Origin: Owenweeksia sp.
GTDB taxonomy: Bacteria; Bacteroidota; Bacteroidia; Flavobacteriales; Schleiferiaceae
DNA length: 64,000 bases
Direction of reading: 5' to 3'
Assembly (NCBI GenBank): GCA_002695025.1
Contig: NZNV01000020.1
Coordinates: forward strand, 229,646-293,645
Shown piece after piece: positions 1-6,570 of the stretch. Positions within the stretch are counted from its first letter, which is position 1, and each line of letters begins with the position of its first letter. The translations under genes and the position numbers were made by a program. The notes under the pieces are model-generated. The model did no database searches. It saw only the letters and a list, made by a program, of their open reading frames with translations, and had not been told where the DNA came from.

Positions 1-1
1 C

Positions 2-1591
2 CATGAGTTCGGGCATTTCTCACAGTCCAGTATGCGGGTAGGGAGCTATGTATACATGGCCAACCGCATTATTCATGATATGGTATACAACCGTGACCGT
101 TGGGATATGGCCCTGGATCAGTGGCGCGGATTGGATATCAGGTTATCCTTTATGGCGTATGCCCTAATGCCTGTAGTATGGCTAGTGCGCCAGTTTATGG
201 TGCTTTTCTATAAATTACTTAACCTGTTGTACGCTTCCCTGCAACGCGAGATGGAATTTCATGCCGATAAAGTAGCGGTGAGCGTTTCTGGCAGCGATGC
301 CATTGTAACCGCTCTCTGGAAACTGGAATTTGCCTCGGCTGCCATGCAACAGGCTTATCAGAATGTATATTATGCAGCCAAACAAGATATTTACTCTGAA
401 AATATGTACGATCAGCAAGGGGCCATACTGGAAAGCTTTAAACCCCGGATGCAACAACTTATTTCGGAGATGAAAGTGAATGAGCAGGGAGTGAAAAAGG
501 TTTTTGGTGAAGAAGTGTACAGTACTCTTTCCATGTATGACAGCCACCCGCCCAGCTCTGACCGGGAGCGCAACGCCAAAACCCCCTACATCACGGCAGA
601 AATGGATGAAAGGCACACCACCGTTCTTTTTCAAAAGGCTATAGAAGTCCAGAAGAAACTTACTGAAGAACTTTATATAGAAGGCTACGGCCTGGAAGCA
701 GAAGAGTGGCAAAGCAAAGCCTCCAATGTGGCCATGGAACAATTTATAAAAGAAGAAAAGGGTGATAGTGAAGCCTTTCCACCTGAACTGCTCAATACCT
801 TTAACCTACGTCTTACTGCTAAGCCCGATTTAGAAAGTATAACTACCCAAAACCCTTTTACCAATCTGGATAGGAAGAATATCCTGGACAAATACAAGAT
901 GTTGGTGAATGATAAGCTCGCAAAGCTAACCGAGCCGGTAAACAATTTTGATCAGGAACTAAATCGCGCACAGCAAATAGCCCAAGGTATAGTAAAAGAC
1001 AAAAAGTTTGAATTTGGTGGGATAACCTACAACCGGAAGAATATTAATAATGCTATTAACTACATCGGGAGGGCAAAGCAGAAATACCTGAACGAATCAT
1101 TTGGAGAATGGGATAATGAATTCCTGAACCTGTCCTACGCTTATGCCTGTAGTGGGGACAGAGGGGAGGAATTAATTCAAAACCTTCAACAGTTCAGCGA
1201 TATACAGGAGGTTATGCGACAAATTGTGGATGCCCAATCCGCATTGTTTGCCCTGATCAACGAAATAATGGAGATGAATGAGGCTACAGAAAACGATCTC
1301 AGGAATTTCAGGCGTAAGGTGACCAACCGGGTAACCTCAGCCGTAAACCAATCTTTGAAAAACCTGGGTGAAATTGAGTTTGTACCGTTGCCCAATATTG
1401 CCGGGAGGGAACAACTGCTTAAGGTAACTACTGATAATATGACTTTAGTAACTCTTAGTCCGGAATGTTTTAATGACGGAACGCTTAAACAACTGCTGGA
1501 TCAATTGGAAAACCTGGTGTTCAATCTGAACCGCGTACAGATGAAAGCCCTGGCCCAGGTGATAAGGGTATCCGGGTTAAAACTGAACTAA
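2..1591 (+). CDS. M48-family zinc metalloprotease, 5' end outside window
   Basis: The reading frame is open from base 2, so the gene starts before the window. The first visible residues are HEFGH, the zinc-binding HExxH motif with its catalytic Glu. About 80 residues later comes REMEFHADKVAV, which fits the third-ligand motif (ExxxAD) of M48 peptidases. One or two hydrophobic segments lie between these motifs, as in membrane-associated M48 enzymes. The remaining ~400 residues are a hydrophilic, helix-rich extension that I cannot assign. The first ATG in the window (32) lies downstream of the zinc motif and cannot be the real start. It converges with the response regulator gene, with only 8 bp between the two stops. 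The family call is firm; substrate and exact cellular location are unknown. Confidence 0.85.
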   Translation, partial: HEFGHFSQSSMRVGSYVYMANRIIHDMVYNRDRWDMALDQWRGLDIRLSFMAYALMPVVWLVRQFMVLFYKLLNLLYASLQREMEFHADKVAVSVSGSDAIVTALWKLEFASAAMQQAYQNVYYAAKQDIYSENMYDQQGAILESFKPRMQQLISEMKVNEQGVKKVFGEEVYSTLSMYDSHPPSSDRERNAKTPYITAEMDERHTTVLFQKAIEVQKKLTEELYIEGYGLEAEEWQSKASNVAMEQFIKEEKGDSEAFPPELLNTFNLRLTAKPDLESITTQNPFTNLDRKNILDKYKMLVNDKLAKLTEPVNNFDQELNRAQQIAQGIVKDKKFEFGGITYNRKNINNAINYIGRAKQKYLNESFGEWDNEFLNLSYAYACSGDRGEELIQNLQQFSDIQEVMRQIVDAQSALFALINEIMEMNEATENDLRNFRRKVTNRVTSAVNQSLKNLGEIEFVPLPNIAGREQLLKVTTDNMTLVTLSPECFNDGTLKQLLDQLENLVFNLNRVQMKALAQVIRVSGLKLN

Positions 1592-1599
1592 CGGAGAAG

Positions 1600-2247
1600 T
1601 TAAGGTTCAATAATCCCCTCCTTAATAGCCTTTACAATAAGCCCGGCCGTATTCTTTACACCCATTTTTTCGAACAGGTTTTTACGGTGCCCTTCCACCG
1701 TGCGCTGGCTGATGTATAGTTTTTCCGCAATTTCACGGGCGGTGAACTCCTGGCAAATCAATTGCAATACTTCCAGTTCTCTGGAGGTAACAGTTTCAAA
1801 ATTCTTAAGGCGGGGCTTTTTAACACTGTGATTTTGTAAACCGCTGATCATGGCTTTTGCCAGTGGACCGCTAAAATAATAGCCCTGGTCTACCACGCCC
1901 CGGATGGTTTTTTCCAGGTCCTCTGCCGAACAATCCTTTAACAGGTAACTACTGGAGCCCATTTCCATCAGGTACGCCATCATTTTAGGATCACTATGCA
2001 TGGTTAATACCACCACTTTCATTTCCGGGTAGGGAACCCTTATCTTTTCCAGTACTTCCAGGCCATCACTGCCGGGCATGTCCAGGTCCAGGAGGAGAAC
2101 ATCAATTTTACGTTCTTTTAAGCCCTGTAGCAGTTCATCATACCCGGAAGCTTCCAGTTGCATGGAAATGCCGTCCATTTGGTTTACCAGGAAGCTGATA
2201 CCCTCCCGGAAAAGCTTGTGATCATCAATTATGGCAACTTCTATCAT
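1600..2247 (-). CDS. NarL/LuxR-family response regulator
   Basis: A 215-residue two-component regulator. The receiver domain (about 1-120) shows the acidic pair D8/D9, the phospho-acceptor D54 in LLLDLDMPG and the conserved Lys in LLKD. The C-terminus (about 150-215) is a LuxR helix-turn-helix with SRELEVLQLI and ISQRTVEGHRKNLFEKMG. It lies 10 bp downstream of the histidine kinase gene and is its obvious partner. It probably activates nearby promoters: two copies of an inverted CGTA-N4-TACG-like site, a shape typical of LuxR/NarL regulators, occur upstream of the genes starting at 4509 and 6197 and nowhere else that I noticed. That link is inference. Confidence 0.93.
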   Translation of the reverse strand: MIEVAIIDDHKLFREGISFLVNQMDGISMQLEASGYDELLQGLKERKIDVLLLDLDMPGSDGLEVLEKIRVPYPEMKVVVLTMHSDPKMMAYLMEMGSSSYLLKDCSAEDLEKTIRGVVDQGYYFSGPLAKAMISGLQNHSVKKPRLKNFETVTSRELEVLQLICQEFTAREIAEKLYISQRTVEGHRKNLFEKMGVKNTAGLIVKAIKEGIIEP

Positions 2248-2257
2248 GACCAGAGTA

Positions 2258-3028
2258 TTAAGGTTTGTGTTTGGAGGAGATTTTCAGGGCCAGTCCACCT
2301 TTTTCCCTTTCCAACCATTCAAGAGTACCTTCCATTAAACTAAGGCGACTTTTCAGGTTACGGAAGCCCAGACCCTGGTTTAAATCAGGTGAGTTAGTAA
2401 GACCTATGCCATTGTCTTCATATACAAGAACCAGTCGCTCTGCCTTACTTTGCAATTGAATGGAAATATGAGTGGCCTGAGCGTGTTTTACAGTGTTGTT
2501 AATCAATTCCTGGATTATACGGTACCAGTTGAGTTGAAACTCCTGGCTCAGGTCTTCTTTAATGGCAGCGCTAAATGAAATGGATAGTGCTCCGGAGCCT
2601 TGTACTTGTTCCACCAGATTGCCGATAGCATTTTCCAGACCCAGCCGTTCTAAGACCACGGGCCTTAGGTCTTGAGAAATCCTGCGCATGCTGTTCATGG
2701 TTTCGCTCATCAGGTTCACAGCCTTATCTTTTACCTGGTAAAACTGACCCTCTTCCATCTGAGTACTGAGGTGATTTACATATAGTTTAGCAGTGGTAAG
2801 CATTACACCTACTTCATCATGCAGGTCTTTTCCAATACGGTTACGCTCCTTCTCCTGACTCATAAAGTTAGCTCTTAAAAGCTCTTGCTGATGCTCACTT
2901 TCTTTCTGTTGATGTTCTCGTTGTTGCCGTAGTAACCTCCTTTGATAAGCCATGAAAATAAAAACAAGAGCCAAAGCCAGGGTAAGCATCCCCAGCATGG
3001 CGGACAGTATTATTTCATCCTGTATCAC
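2258..3028 (-). CDS. Sensor histidine kinase, NarX/LiaS type (HisKA_3)
   Basis: A 256-residue kinase with one N-terminal membrane helix (about 5-27), a charged coiled coil (30-60) and a HisKA_3 dimerisation domain. The phosphorylated residue is expected at H70 in RIGKDLHDEVG. The HATPase domain has the N box (QELINNTVKHA) and the G1 box (YEDNGIGL). There is no large sensor domain of its own, so sensing probably depends on a partner. The upstream gene overlaps this start by 4 bp (ATGA) and encodes a multi-pass membrane protein, the likely partner. The LuxR-type regulator follows. The kinase family is certain; the signal is unknown. Confidence 0.93.
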   Translation of the reverse strand: MIQDEIILSAMLGMLTLALALVFIFMAYQRRLLRQQREHQQKESEHQQELLRANFMSQEKERNRIGKDLHDEVGVMLTTAKLYVNHLSTQMEEGQFYQVKDKAVNLMSETMNSMRRISQDLRPVVLERLGLENAIGNLVEQVQGSGALSISFSAAIKEDLSQEFQLNWYRIIQELINNTVKHAQATHISIQLQSKAERLVLVYEDNGIGLTNSPDLNQGLGFRNLKSRLSLMEGTLEWLEREKGGLALKISSKHKP

Positions 3029-3675
3029 TCTTCTTTAGCCTTTATCCAAAGTGCCATAGCATAAAAGCCGTTCAGTAGTACGTTTAAAAATACGTTTAGG
3101 CTCCAGACCAAAGGTAGTATACCGGAGCCGGATTCGATCATGGGATTAATGAATAGAAAGAGTAGTAGAGTACCGGAGCTGTACAGAAAAATACCGGTGT
3201 TCAACCAAAGCATAGGTCTGTTTTTTACGGTGAGATTTACGCTGGAGGTAAGATCCTTGTGAAAAAACAGCAGGGATAAGGCCATAAAAACACTTAAGGA
3301 AAGGCCAATGCTGTTGGAGTTGAAAGTAGAAAGGGGTTGAAAAAAGAGCATATTGCTCACTGCAAAGGCTGTATATCCAAGGATCAAAAGGTACGGAACG
3401 TAGCTGGAAAAGTAATAGTTGAACACCGGGCGGTATATGAGCATTAATAAAACAAACCAAAGGATATTGTAAAAATTATAGACTACTAAATTGTTAAGGG
3501 ATAAGTAATTGTCCAAAACAAAAGCCGCTATCTCCGAGATAAACGAAATGCAGATCAGTAGCATTAATAACCTCTGTTCCCTATTGAGCTGCTTCCTGCG
3601 AAGAAGACCTATAATAAAGGGAAGTAATACGGCAGTCTGTGATATTCTAACGAAAAACATGAGATGATGATCCAT
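3025..3675 (-). CDS. Multi-pass membrane protein, putative sensor partner of the kinase
   Basis: A 216-residue protein made almost entirely of hydrophobic helices (about seven), with short charged loops such as LRRKQLNREQR and a basic C-terminal end. It has no enzymatic motif that I recognise. Seven-helix proteins of this size commonly sit beside HisKA_3 kinase and LuxR regulator genes in Bacteroidota, and here the stop overlaps the kinase start by 4 bp, which implies translational coupling. It may provide the membrane sensing part that the short kinase lacks. A perfect 10-bp inverted repeat (3678-3702) ends 2 bp before its start codon. Confidence 0.7.
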   Translation of the reverse strand: MDHHLMFFVRISQTAVLLPFIIGLLRRKQLNREQRLLMLLICISFISEIAAFVLDNYLSLNNLVVYNFYNILWFVLLMLIYRPVFNYYFSSYVPYLLILGYTAFAVSNMLFFQPLSTFNSNSIGLSLSVFMALSLLFFHKDLTSSVNLTVKNRPMLWLNTGIFLYSSGTLLLFLFINPMIESGSGILPLVWSLNVFLNVLLNGFYAMALWIKAKEE

Positions 3676-3677
3676 AA

Positions 3678-3702
3678 ATCCCGCATATAAACTATGCGGG
3701 AT
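3678..3702 (-). terminator. Inverted repeat between paralog A and the 7TM gene
   Basis: ATCCCGCATA and TATGCGGGAT form a perfect 10-bp stem with a 5-nt loop. It lies 27 bp beyond the stop of the leftward gene at 3730 and directly before the start codon at 3675. Read leftward, the stem is followed only by TTTATGG, a poor U-tract. It could be a weak terminator, a translational block for the 7TM gene, or an operator. Confidence 0.45.
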
Positions 3703-3729
3703 GAATGTATTAATAATTTGTATTGAAAA

Positions 3730-4509
3730 TTAAGTGGTACCGTTACCAGAACAGGCGGGCGGACATGCACCGACAAAATTGAGATAATCGTAATGAAGTT
3801 GAGTAGGAGAGTCATTGGAGTATCCTATCTGAAAAATGAGTGAGAATAGCTGGTTGCCCGCAATGAGTTCCATTATATCTATACCATAAAAAAAGCGCAG
3901 GTGAATAAGGGAGTTGTCTTTGACCTTAGCCTGCAGGTGTTTAAGGCGAATGCCTTCTATTACGTAGTAATGTGCTCTTACGGAAGGGTATATTCCATTA
4001 TTTGCACTAGGGTTATGCCTGTCATTAGGTTTTAAGATTGTGTTAAAAATGGTATTTACTCCAAAATCCTTCCTGAGCCAATTATTAATAAAATAACCCA
4101 CCCACATTTCCGGTGTCCAAATGGGCGTTAAGGGATTATTTTGATCGGGATTCGGATATCGGTAAATGGGCCCGGAGTTCTGATCATTCTCATTATAGGC
4201 GAAAAATTGTGGATCATTATCATCTTTTTGGGTTTCTATGATAATGTTAAAACTGTTGGTTTCAATGGTAGTGGTCTCAGTCTTTTTAACCGCAAGGTGC
4301 AGTTTCATTAAGGAAGCTTCTTTGATGGCATCTTTGGCATTTTGCTCCAGCCAGCCGAAGTTTAAACCAATCATTCTACTGAATTGCCCTTCATAATCCG
4401 TATTGCCATTTGTTATAGAATCAGATGTTATGAAGAGGTCATCTATGTCTTTATCCTTAATATTTTTCCATGCAGTTGTTTGAGTGGAGTGATCGGGTGC
4501 AGAAACCAT
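3730..4509 (-). CDS. Unknown protein, paralog A with FVGACPPACSG C-terminus
   Basis: A 259-residue soluble-looking protein without signal peptide or membrane helix, and of a family I do not recognise. It is a diverged paralog of the 250-residue product starting at 6197. Both share an N-terminal IDD segment, a middle MKLHLA / VSMHLAL stretch, VRAxYY followed by LKxL, a LFxLI segment, and an almost identical C-terminus, FVGACPPACSG followed by NGTT here and DGNT in the other. The two Cys lie 4 apart in CPPAC, near the very end. The upstream promoter region is also duplicated. It sits 54 bp upstream of the 7TM/kinase/regulator set on the same strand, so it may be both a target of that system and a reader into it. 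No function can be given. Confidence 0.72.
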   Translation of the reverse strand: MVSAPDHSTQTTAWKNIKDKDIDDLFITSDSITNGNTDYEGQFSRMIGLNFGWLEQNAKDAIKEASLMKLHLAVKKTETTTIETNSFNIIIETQKDDNDPQFFAYNENDQNSGPIYRYPNPDQNNPLTPIWTPEMWVGYFINNWLRKDFGVNTIFNTILKPNDRHNPSANNGIYPSVRAHYYVIEGIRLKHLQAKVKDNSLIHLRFFYGIDIMELIAGNQLFSLIFQIGYSNDSPTQLHYDYLNFVGACPPACSGNGTT

Positions 4510-4583
4510 GGTTTACGTTTTAAAAGTTATACATTTAGTTTAGCCGGATCGGTTTCAAATCGTAATAAGATCCAGGCACAGTT

Positions 4584-4591
4584 CAAAGATT
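4584..4591 (-). promoter_or_regulatory. -7 box for paralog A gene
   Basis: Read leftward this is AATCTTTG, seven of eight matches to the Bacteroidota -7 consensus TAnnTTTG. The same octamer occurs at 6236-6243 before paralog B, in both cases exactly 53 bp from the inverted regulator site. No clear -33 TTG was found, as is common for activated promoters. Confidence 0.5.
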
Positions 4592-4642
4592 CACCGGGTT
4601 GAGCAACGCTACAAGGCTGAAAAACCGTGATTTTCCAATACC

Positions 4643-4663
4643 CGTATAAATACTCGTATGGGA
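4643..4663. promoter_or_regulatory. Putative LuxR-type regulator binding site, copy A
   Basis: The core is CGTA-taaa-TAC, with flanking CCC and GGG. It aligns with 6294-6313, where the inverted repeat ACGTA-gtta-TACGT is perfect. The inverted trinucleotides GTA/TAC with a 4-bp spacer resemble sites of NarL/LuxR-type regulators, one of which is encoded at 1600-2247. The assignment to that regulator is inference. Confidence 0.45.
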
Positions 4664-4791
4664 GGGTGGTCTATGGTTTTTATGCGTATCAGGTGCTGGT
4701 GCTTTTTGTGCGGATAGGTATTTACCATGCTATTTCTAATTCCCTGATTCTTATGCTTACACAAACCTTATCATCTCCACACCTTTGGATC

Positions 4792-4894
4792 ATCAAAAGC
4801 TTTTGAAACAGTGAAGCAGAACTCACTCTAAAAAACGAATCTTTCCTGTGGGGTCAATCACAGGAGGCGAAACCGAAAAGCCTTACGAGTAGGA
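4792..4894 (+). ncRNA. Conserved 5' leader element, copy A
   Basis: About 103 bp are nearly identical to 6445-6548. The block starts with the perfect 14-bp palindrome TCAAAAGCTTTTGA (4793-4806), 6 bp after a -7-like box, so it should begin close to the transcript start. A stem TCCTGTG/CACAGGA (4844-4850 and 4859-4865) with an 8-nt loop is kept in the other copy with a compensatory C-G to T-A change. The block ends in GAGTAGGA, 16 bp before the start codon. It is probably a structured leader RNA; the palindrome could instead be a protein site on DNA. Confidence 0.6.
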
Positions 4895-4910
4895 CCAAAT
4901 TAATTGAACC

Positions 4911-5372
4911 ATGTCTATACAATTCAAATCCATTGTAGGACTGCAATCACAATCTTATTTTAACTTCCTGAGTGCTAATGGCACCGCGCGCGAAACACCA
5001 ATACATGCGGCCTCCTGGCTGAATGTTCAGGAAAAATGGGAGATCATAAATTATAATGATCTGTCATCAACCGGTAAGCTATGTTACGGGGATGTGGTGG
5101 GTTTCAGGAATCCCCATTTCAATGTGTATCTGTCCGGTTTTCCGGGTTACAGCGCAGTTACCACTATGGGTAAATTACAGGATGCCGAGCGCTTGGTGCT
5201 TTTAGACCCACAGGATCCTTCATCCACAGCTGAAATGACCGTAGAAGATGAGTTCTACCTTCAACAGGTTAATATCTCCAAATATGCTAAGGTTAATGGA
5301 AACGGGATACAGATCTCAGTGCCCTTAACCACCAATGCCGAAGCCACATTCAGGATCATTGTTACCATTTAG
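4911..5372 (+). CDS. Unknown protein, possible beta-trefoil fold
   Basis: A 153-residue protein without signal peptide. The pattern EKWEI...GKLCYGDVVGFRNPHFNVYLSG resembles one repeat of fascin-like or related beta-trefoil domains (E-x-[WF]-x-I, then Y-G-D-x-V, then Y-L), and SYFNFLSANG near the N-terminus could be the preceding repeat. That fold call is a reading of pattern only. It is transcribed behind the conserved leader block, divergent from paralog A, and ends at a strong terminator. It shows little similarity to the product at 6571 that shares the same leader, so the leader and not the coding sequence links the two genes. Confidence 0.6.
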   Translation: MSIQFKSIVGLQSQSYFNFLSANGTARETPIHAASWLNVQEKWEIINYNDLSSTGKLCYGDVVGFRNPHFNVYLSGFPGYSAVTTMGKLQDAERLVLLDPQDPSSTAEMTVEDEFYLQQVNISKYAKVNGNGIQISVPLTTNAEATFRIIVTI

Positions 5373-5387
5373 GAACCTGTTACTGAA

Positions 5388-5420
5388 ACAAAAAGCGCAG
5401 GATATTCCTGCGCTTTTTGT
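5388..5420. terminator. Bidirectional terminator between convergent genes
   Basis: A perfect 15-bp stem with a 3-nt loop has A-rich and T-rich outer ends, so it can end transcription in both directions. It lies between the stop of the gene at 4911-5372 and that of the leftward gene at 5445-6197. Confidence 0.88.
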
Positions 5421-5444
5421 TTATCACATATTGTAAACCGGTGA

Positions 5445-6197
5445 TCAGGTGTTGCCGTCACCTGAGCAGGCCGGAGGGCAGGCACCTACAAAATCGAGAT
5501 AAGTTGTTTGACCGGTTTCGGGATCACCTATTTCTACAATAAGCGTAAAAAGGTCTTTGTCCACGCTAAAGTCTGAAGGGTTTACACCAAACCGTATTTT
5601 AAAGCTGCTTTCCTCTTTAACCGTGCGTATCAGCGCCTTAAGGGAGTTATCCCGTATAGGATAGTACAACGCCCTTACAAGGGTATAGTTGCCTTCAATG
5701 AGCTTGTTATCAGTATCATTAGCAGCAAAAGAATAGAACAGGTCTTTAGTAGGGGCTATTGAGACCAGCCAGTTATAAGCCAGTTGATTTCGTAGTTCTG
5801 TGGATATTCCATAGATAGCCGTCAACTCGGATGGTATGGGAGTGTTGCTGATGTCAAAGATCCGTCCATCATCCTCCATTCCTGATTTAAAAAAGTGGGT
5901 GTGAAGGTGATTTTCAATCTCAACCTCAACTTTCAGAAGGATAGTGAAAAGGTTATTTCCATCAAGGGCCAGGTGCATGGAAACTTTAGGATCATCTGAA
6001 TTTTGTAACAACTCATAGAATTCCGACCCCACCGTATCATAATCTATTCCCAGTATCCGGCTCCATTGGTTTGGGAAACGGCTATTTCCGGTAGCTTCAT
6101 AAAAGAACTTTTTGATGGAGTCATCTATCCTGCTATCAGGTAGTGATGCCCAGTTTTCGGTAGAGCCATAAAATTCAGAGGCTTGCATTTCGTGCAT
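5445..6197 (-). CDS. Unknown protein, paralog B with FVGACPPACSG C-terminus
   Basis: A 250-residue paralog of the product of 3730-4509, with no signal peptide, membrane helix or known catalytic motif. The match is strongest at the C-terminus (YLDFVGACPPACSGDGNT here, YLNFVGACPPACSGNGTT in A). The N-terminal IDD, LVRALYY, LKALI and LFTLIVEIG segments also align. The body has diverged widely while about 11 residues at the tail are unchanged, which suggests a tail under its own constraint, for example a recognition or processing signal or a metal or disulphide site. Its promoter region has the same site and -7 spacing as paralog A. It converges on the 4911 gene across the terminator at 5388-5420. 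Confidence 0.72.
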   Translation of the reverse strand: MHEMQASEFYGSTENWASLPDSRIDDSIKKFFYEATGNSRFPNQWSRILGIDYDTVGSEFYELLQNSDDPKVSMHLALDGNNLFTILLKVEVEIENHLHTHFFKSGMEDDGRIFDISNTPIPSELTAIYGISTELRNQLAYNWLVSIAPTKDLFYSFAANDTDNKLIEGNYTLVRALYYPIRDNSLKALIRTVKEESSFKIRFGVNPSDFSVDKDLFTLIVEIGDPETGQTTYLDFVGACPPACSGDGNT

Positions 6198-6235
6198 AGT
6201 TAAAGTTTTAAAGGTTTAACAAAGTTTATCGTACG

Positions 6236-6243
6236 CAAAGATT
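6236..6243 (-). promoter_or_regulatory. -7 box for paralog B gene
   Basis: Read leftward this is AATCTTTG, identical to the box at 4584-4591. It lies 39 bp upstream of the start codon and exactly 53 bp from the GTA half of the inverted site at 6296, the same distance as in copy A. Confidence 0.5.
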
Positions 6244-6293
6244 AGCCTATTAAAGTGCTCTGGGAAGAATGAAAATCACGGAATTATAAATCC

Positions 6294-6313
6294 ACGTAGT
6301 TATACGTATTCCC
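6294..6313. promoter_or_regulatory. Putative LuxR-type regulator binding site, copy B
   Basis: A perfect inverted repeat ACGTA-gtta-TACGT (6294-6307) followed by ATTCCC. It matches copy A in half-site sequence, 4-bp spacer and distance to both flanking -7 boxes (53 bp to the left, 128 bp to the right against 127 bp in A). Confidence 0.5.
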
Positions 6314-6444
6314 ATGTATAAACCGTAGCCTGGAGATGGGAATGCAACAAGTGTAAACCGCTGTAAACAAGTATAAGCCACGGTATTTTAATTTTCAGGG
6401 TTTTCACTCTTAGTATGGTCCTGTAGGGAGTGCACATTTGTAGT

Positions 6445-6548
6445 ATCAAAAGCTTTTGAAACAGTGGAGCAGAACTCACTTTAAAAAACGGATCCTTTCT
6501 GTGGGATCGATCACAGAAGGCGGTTACCGAAAAGCCTCATGAGTAGGA
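6445..6548 (+). ncRNA. Conserved 5' leader element, copy B
   Basis: The second copy of the ~103-bp leader. The palindrome TCAAAAGCTTTTGA is at 6446-6459, again 6 bp after the -7-like box. The stem is TTCTGTG/CACAGAA (6497-6503 and 6512-6518) with an 8-nt loop. Against copy A one pair changes from C-G to T-A with pairing kept, and one outer pair changes from T-G to C-G. The leader ends in GAGTAGGA, 22 bp before the start codon. Confidence 0.6.
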
Positions 6549-6570
6549 TATTTAATAGATATAATAAATA

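Larger units (their letters stand above)
4510..4910. other. Divergent intergenic region A (401 bp, no gene)
   Basis: This stretch holds regulatory sequence only: the leftward -7 box (4584-4591), the inverted regulator site (4643-4663), a rightward -7-like box CACCTTTG (4780-4787), and the conserved leader block (4792-4894). The same four elements occur in the same order and nearly the same spacing at 6198-6570. The stretches between them are not conserved, which points to selection on the elements rather than a recent copy. Confidence 0.7.
6198..6570. other. Divergent intergenic region B (373 bp, no gene)
   Basis: This contains the second copy of the regulatory cassette: leftward -7 box, inverted regulator site, rightward -7-like box CACATTTG (6433-6440) and leader block (6445-6548). 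Spacings match region A to within 1 bp except on the far side of the leftward -7 box. Sequence between the elements is unrelated apart from an 11-nt match, CCGTGATTTTC, which lies near the regulator site in both copies but in opposite orientation. Confidence 0.7.

Noticed and set aside
3730..6197. The Cys-tailed paralogs as RiPP precursors
   Set aside because: At ~250 residues they are much too long, and no modifying enzyme (cyclodehydratase, radical SAM, lanthionine synthase, ATP-grasp) or peptidase-containing transporter is nearby.
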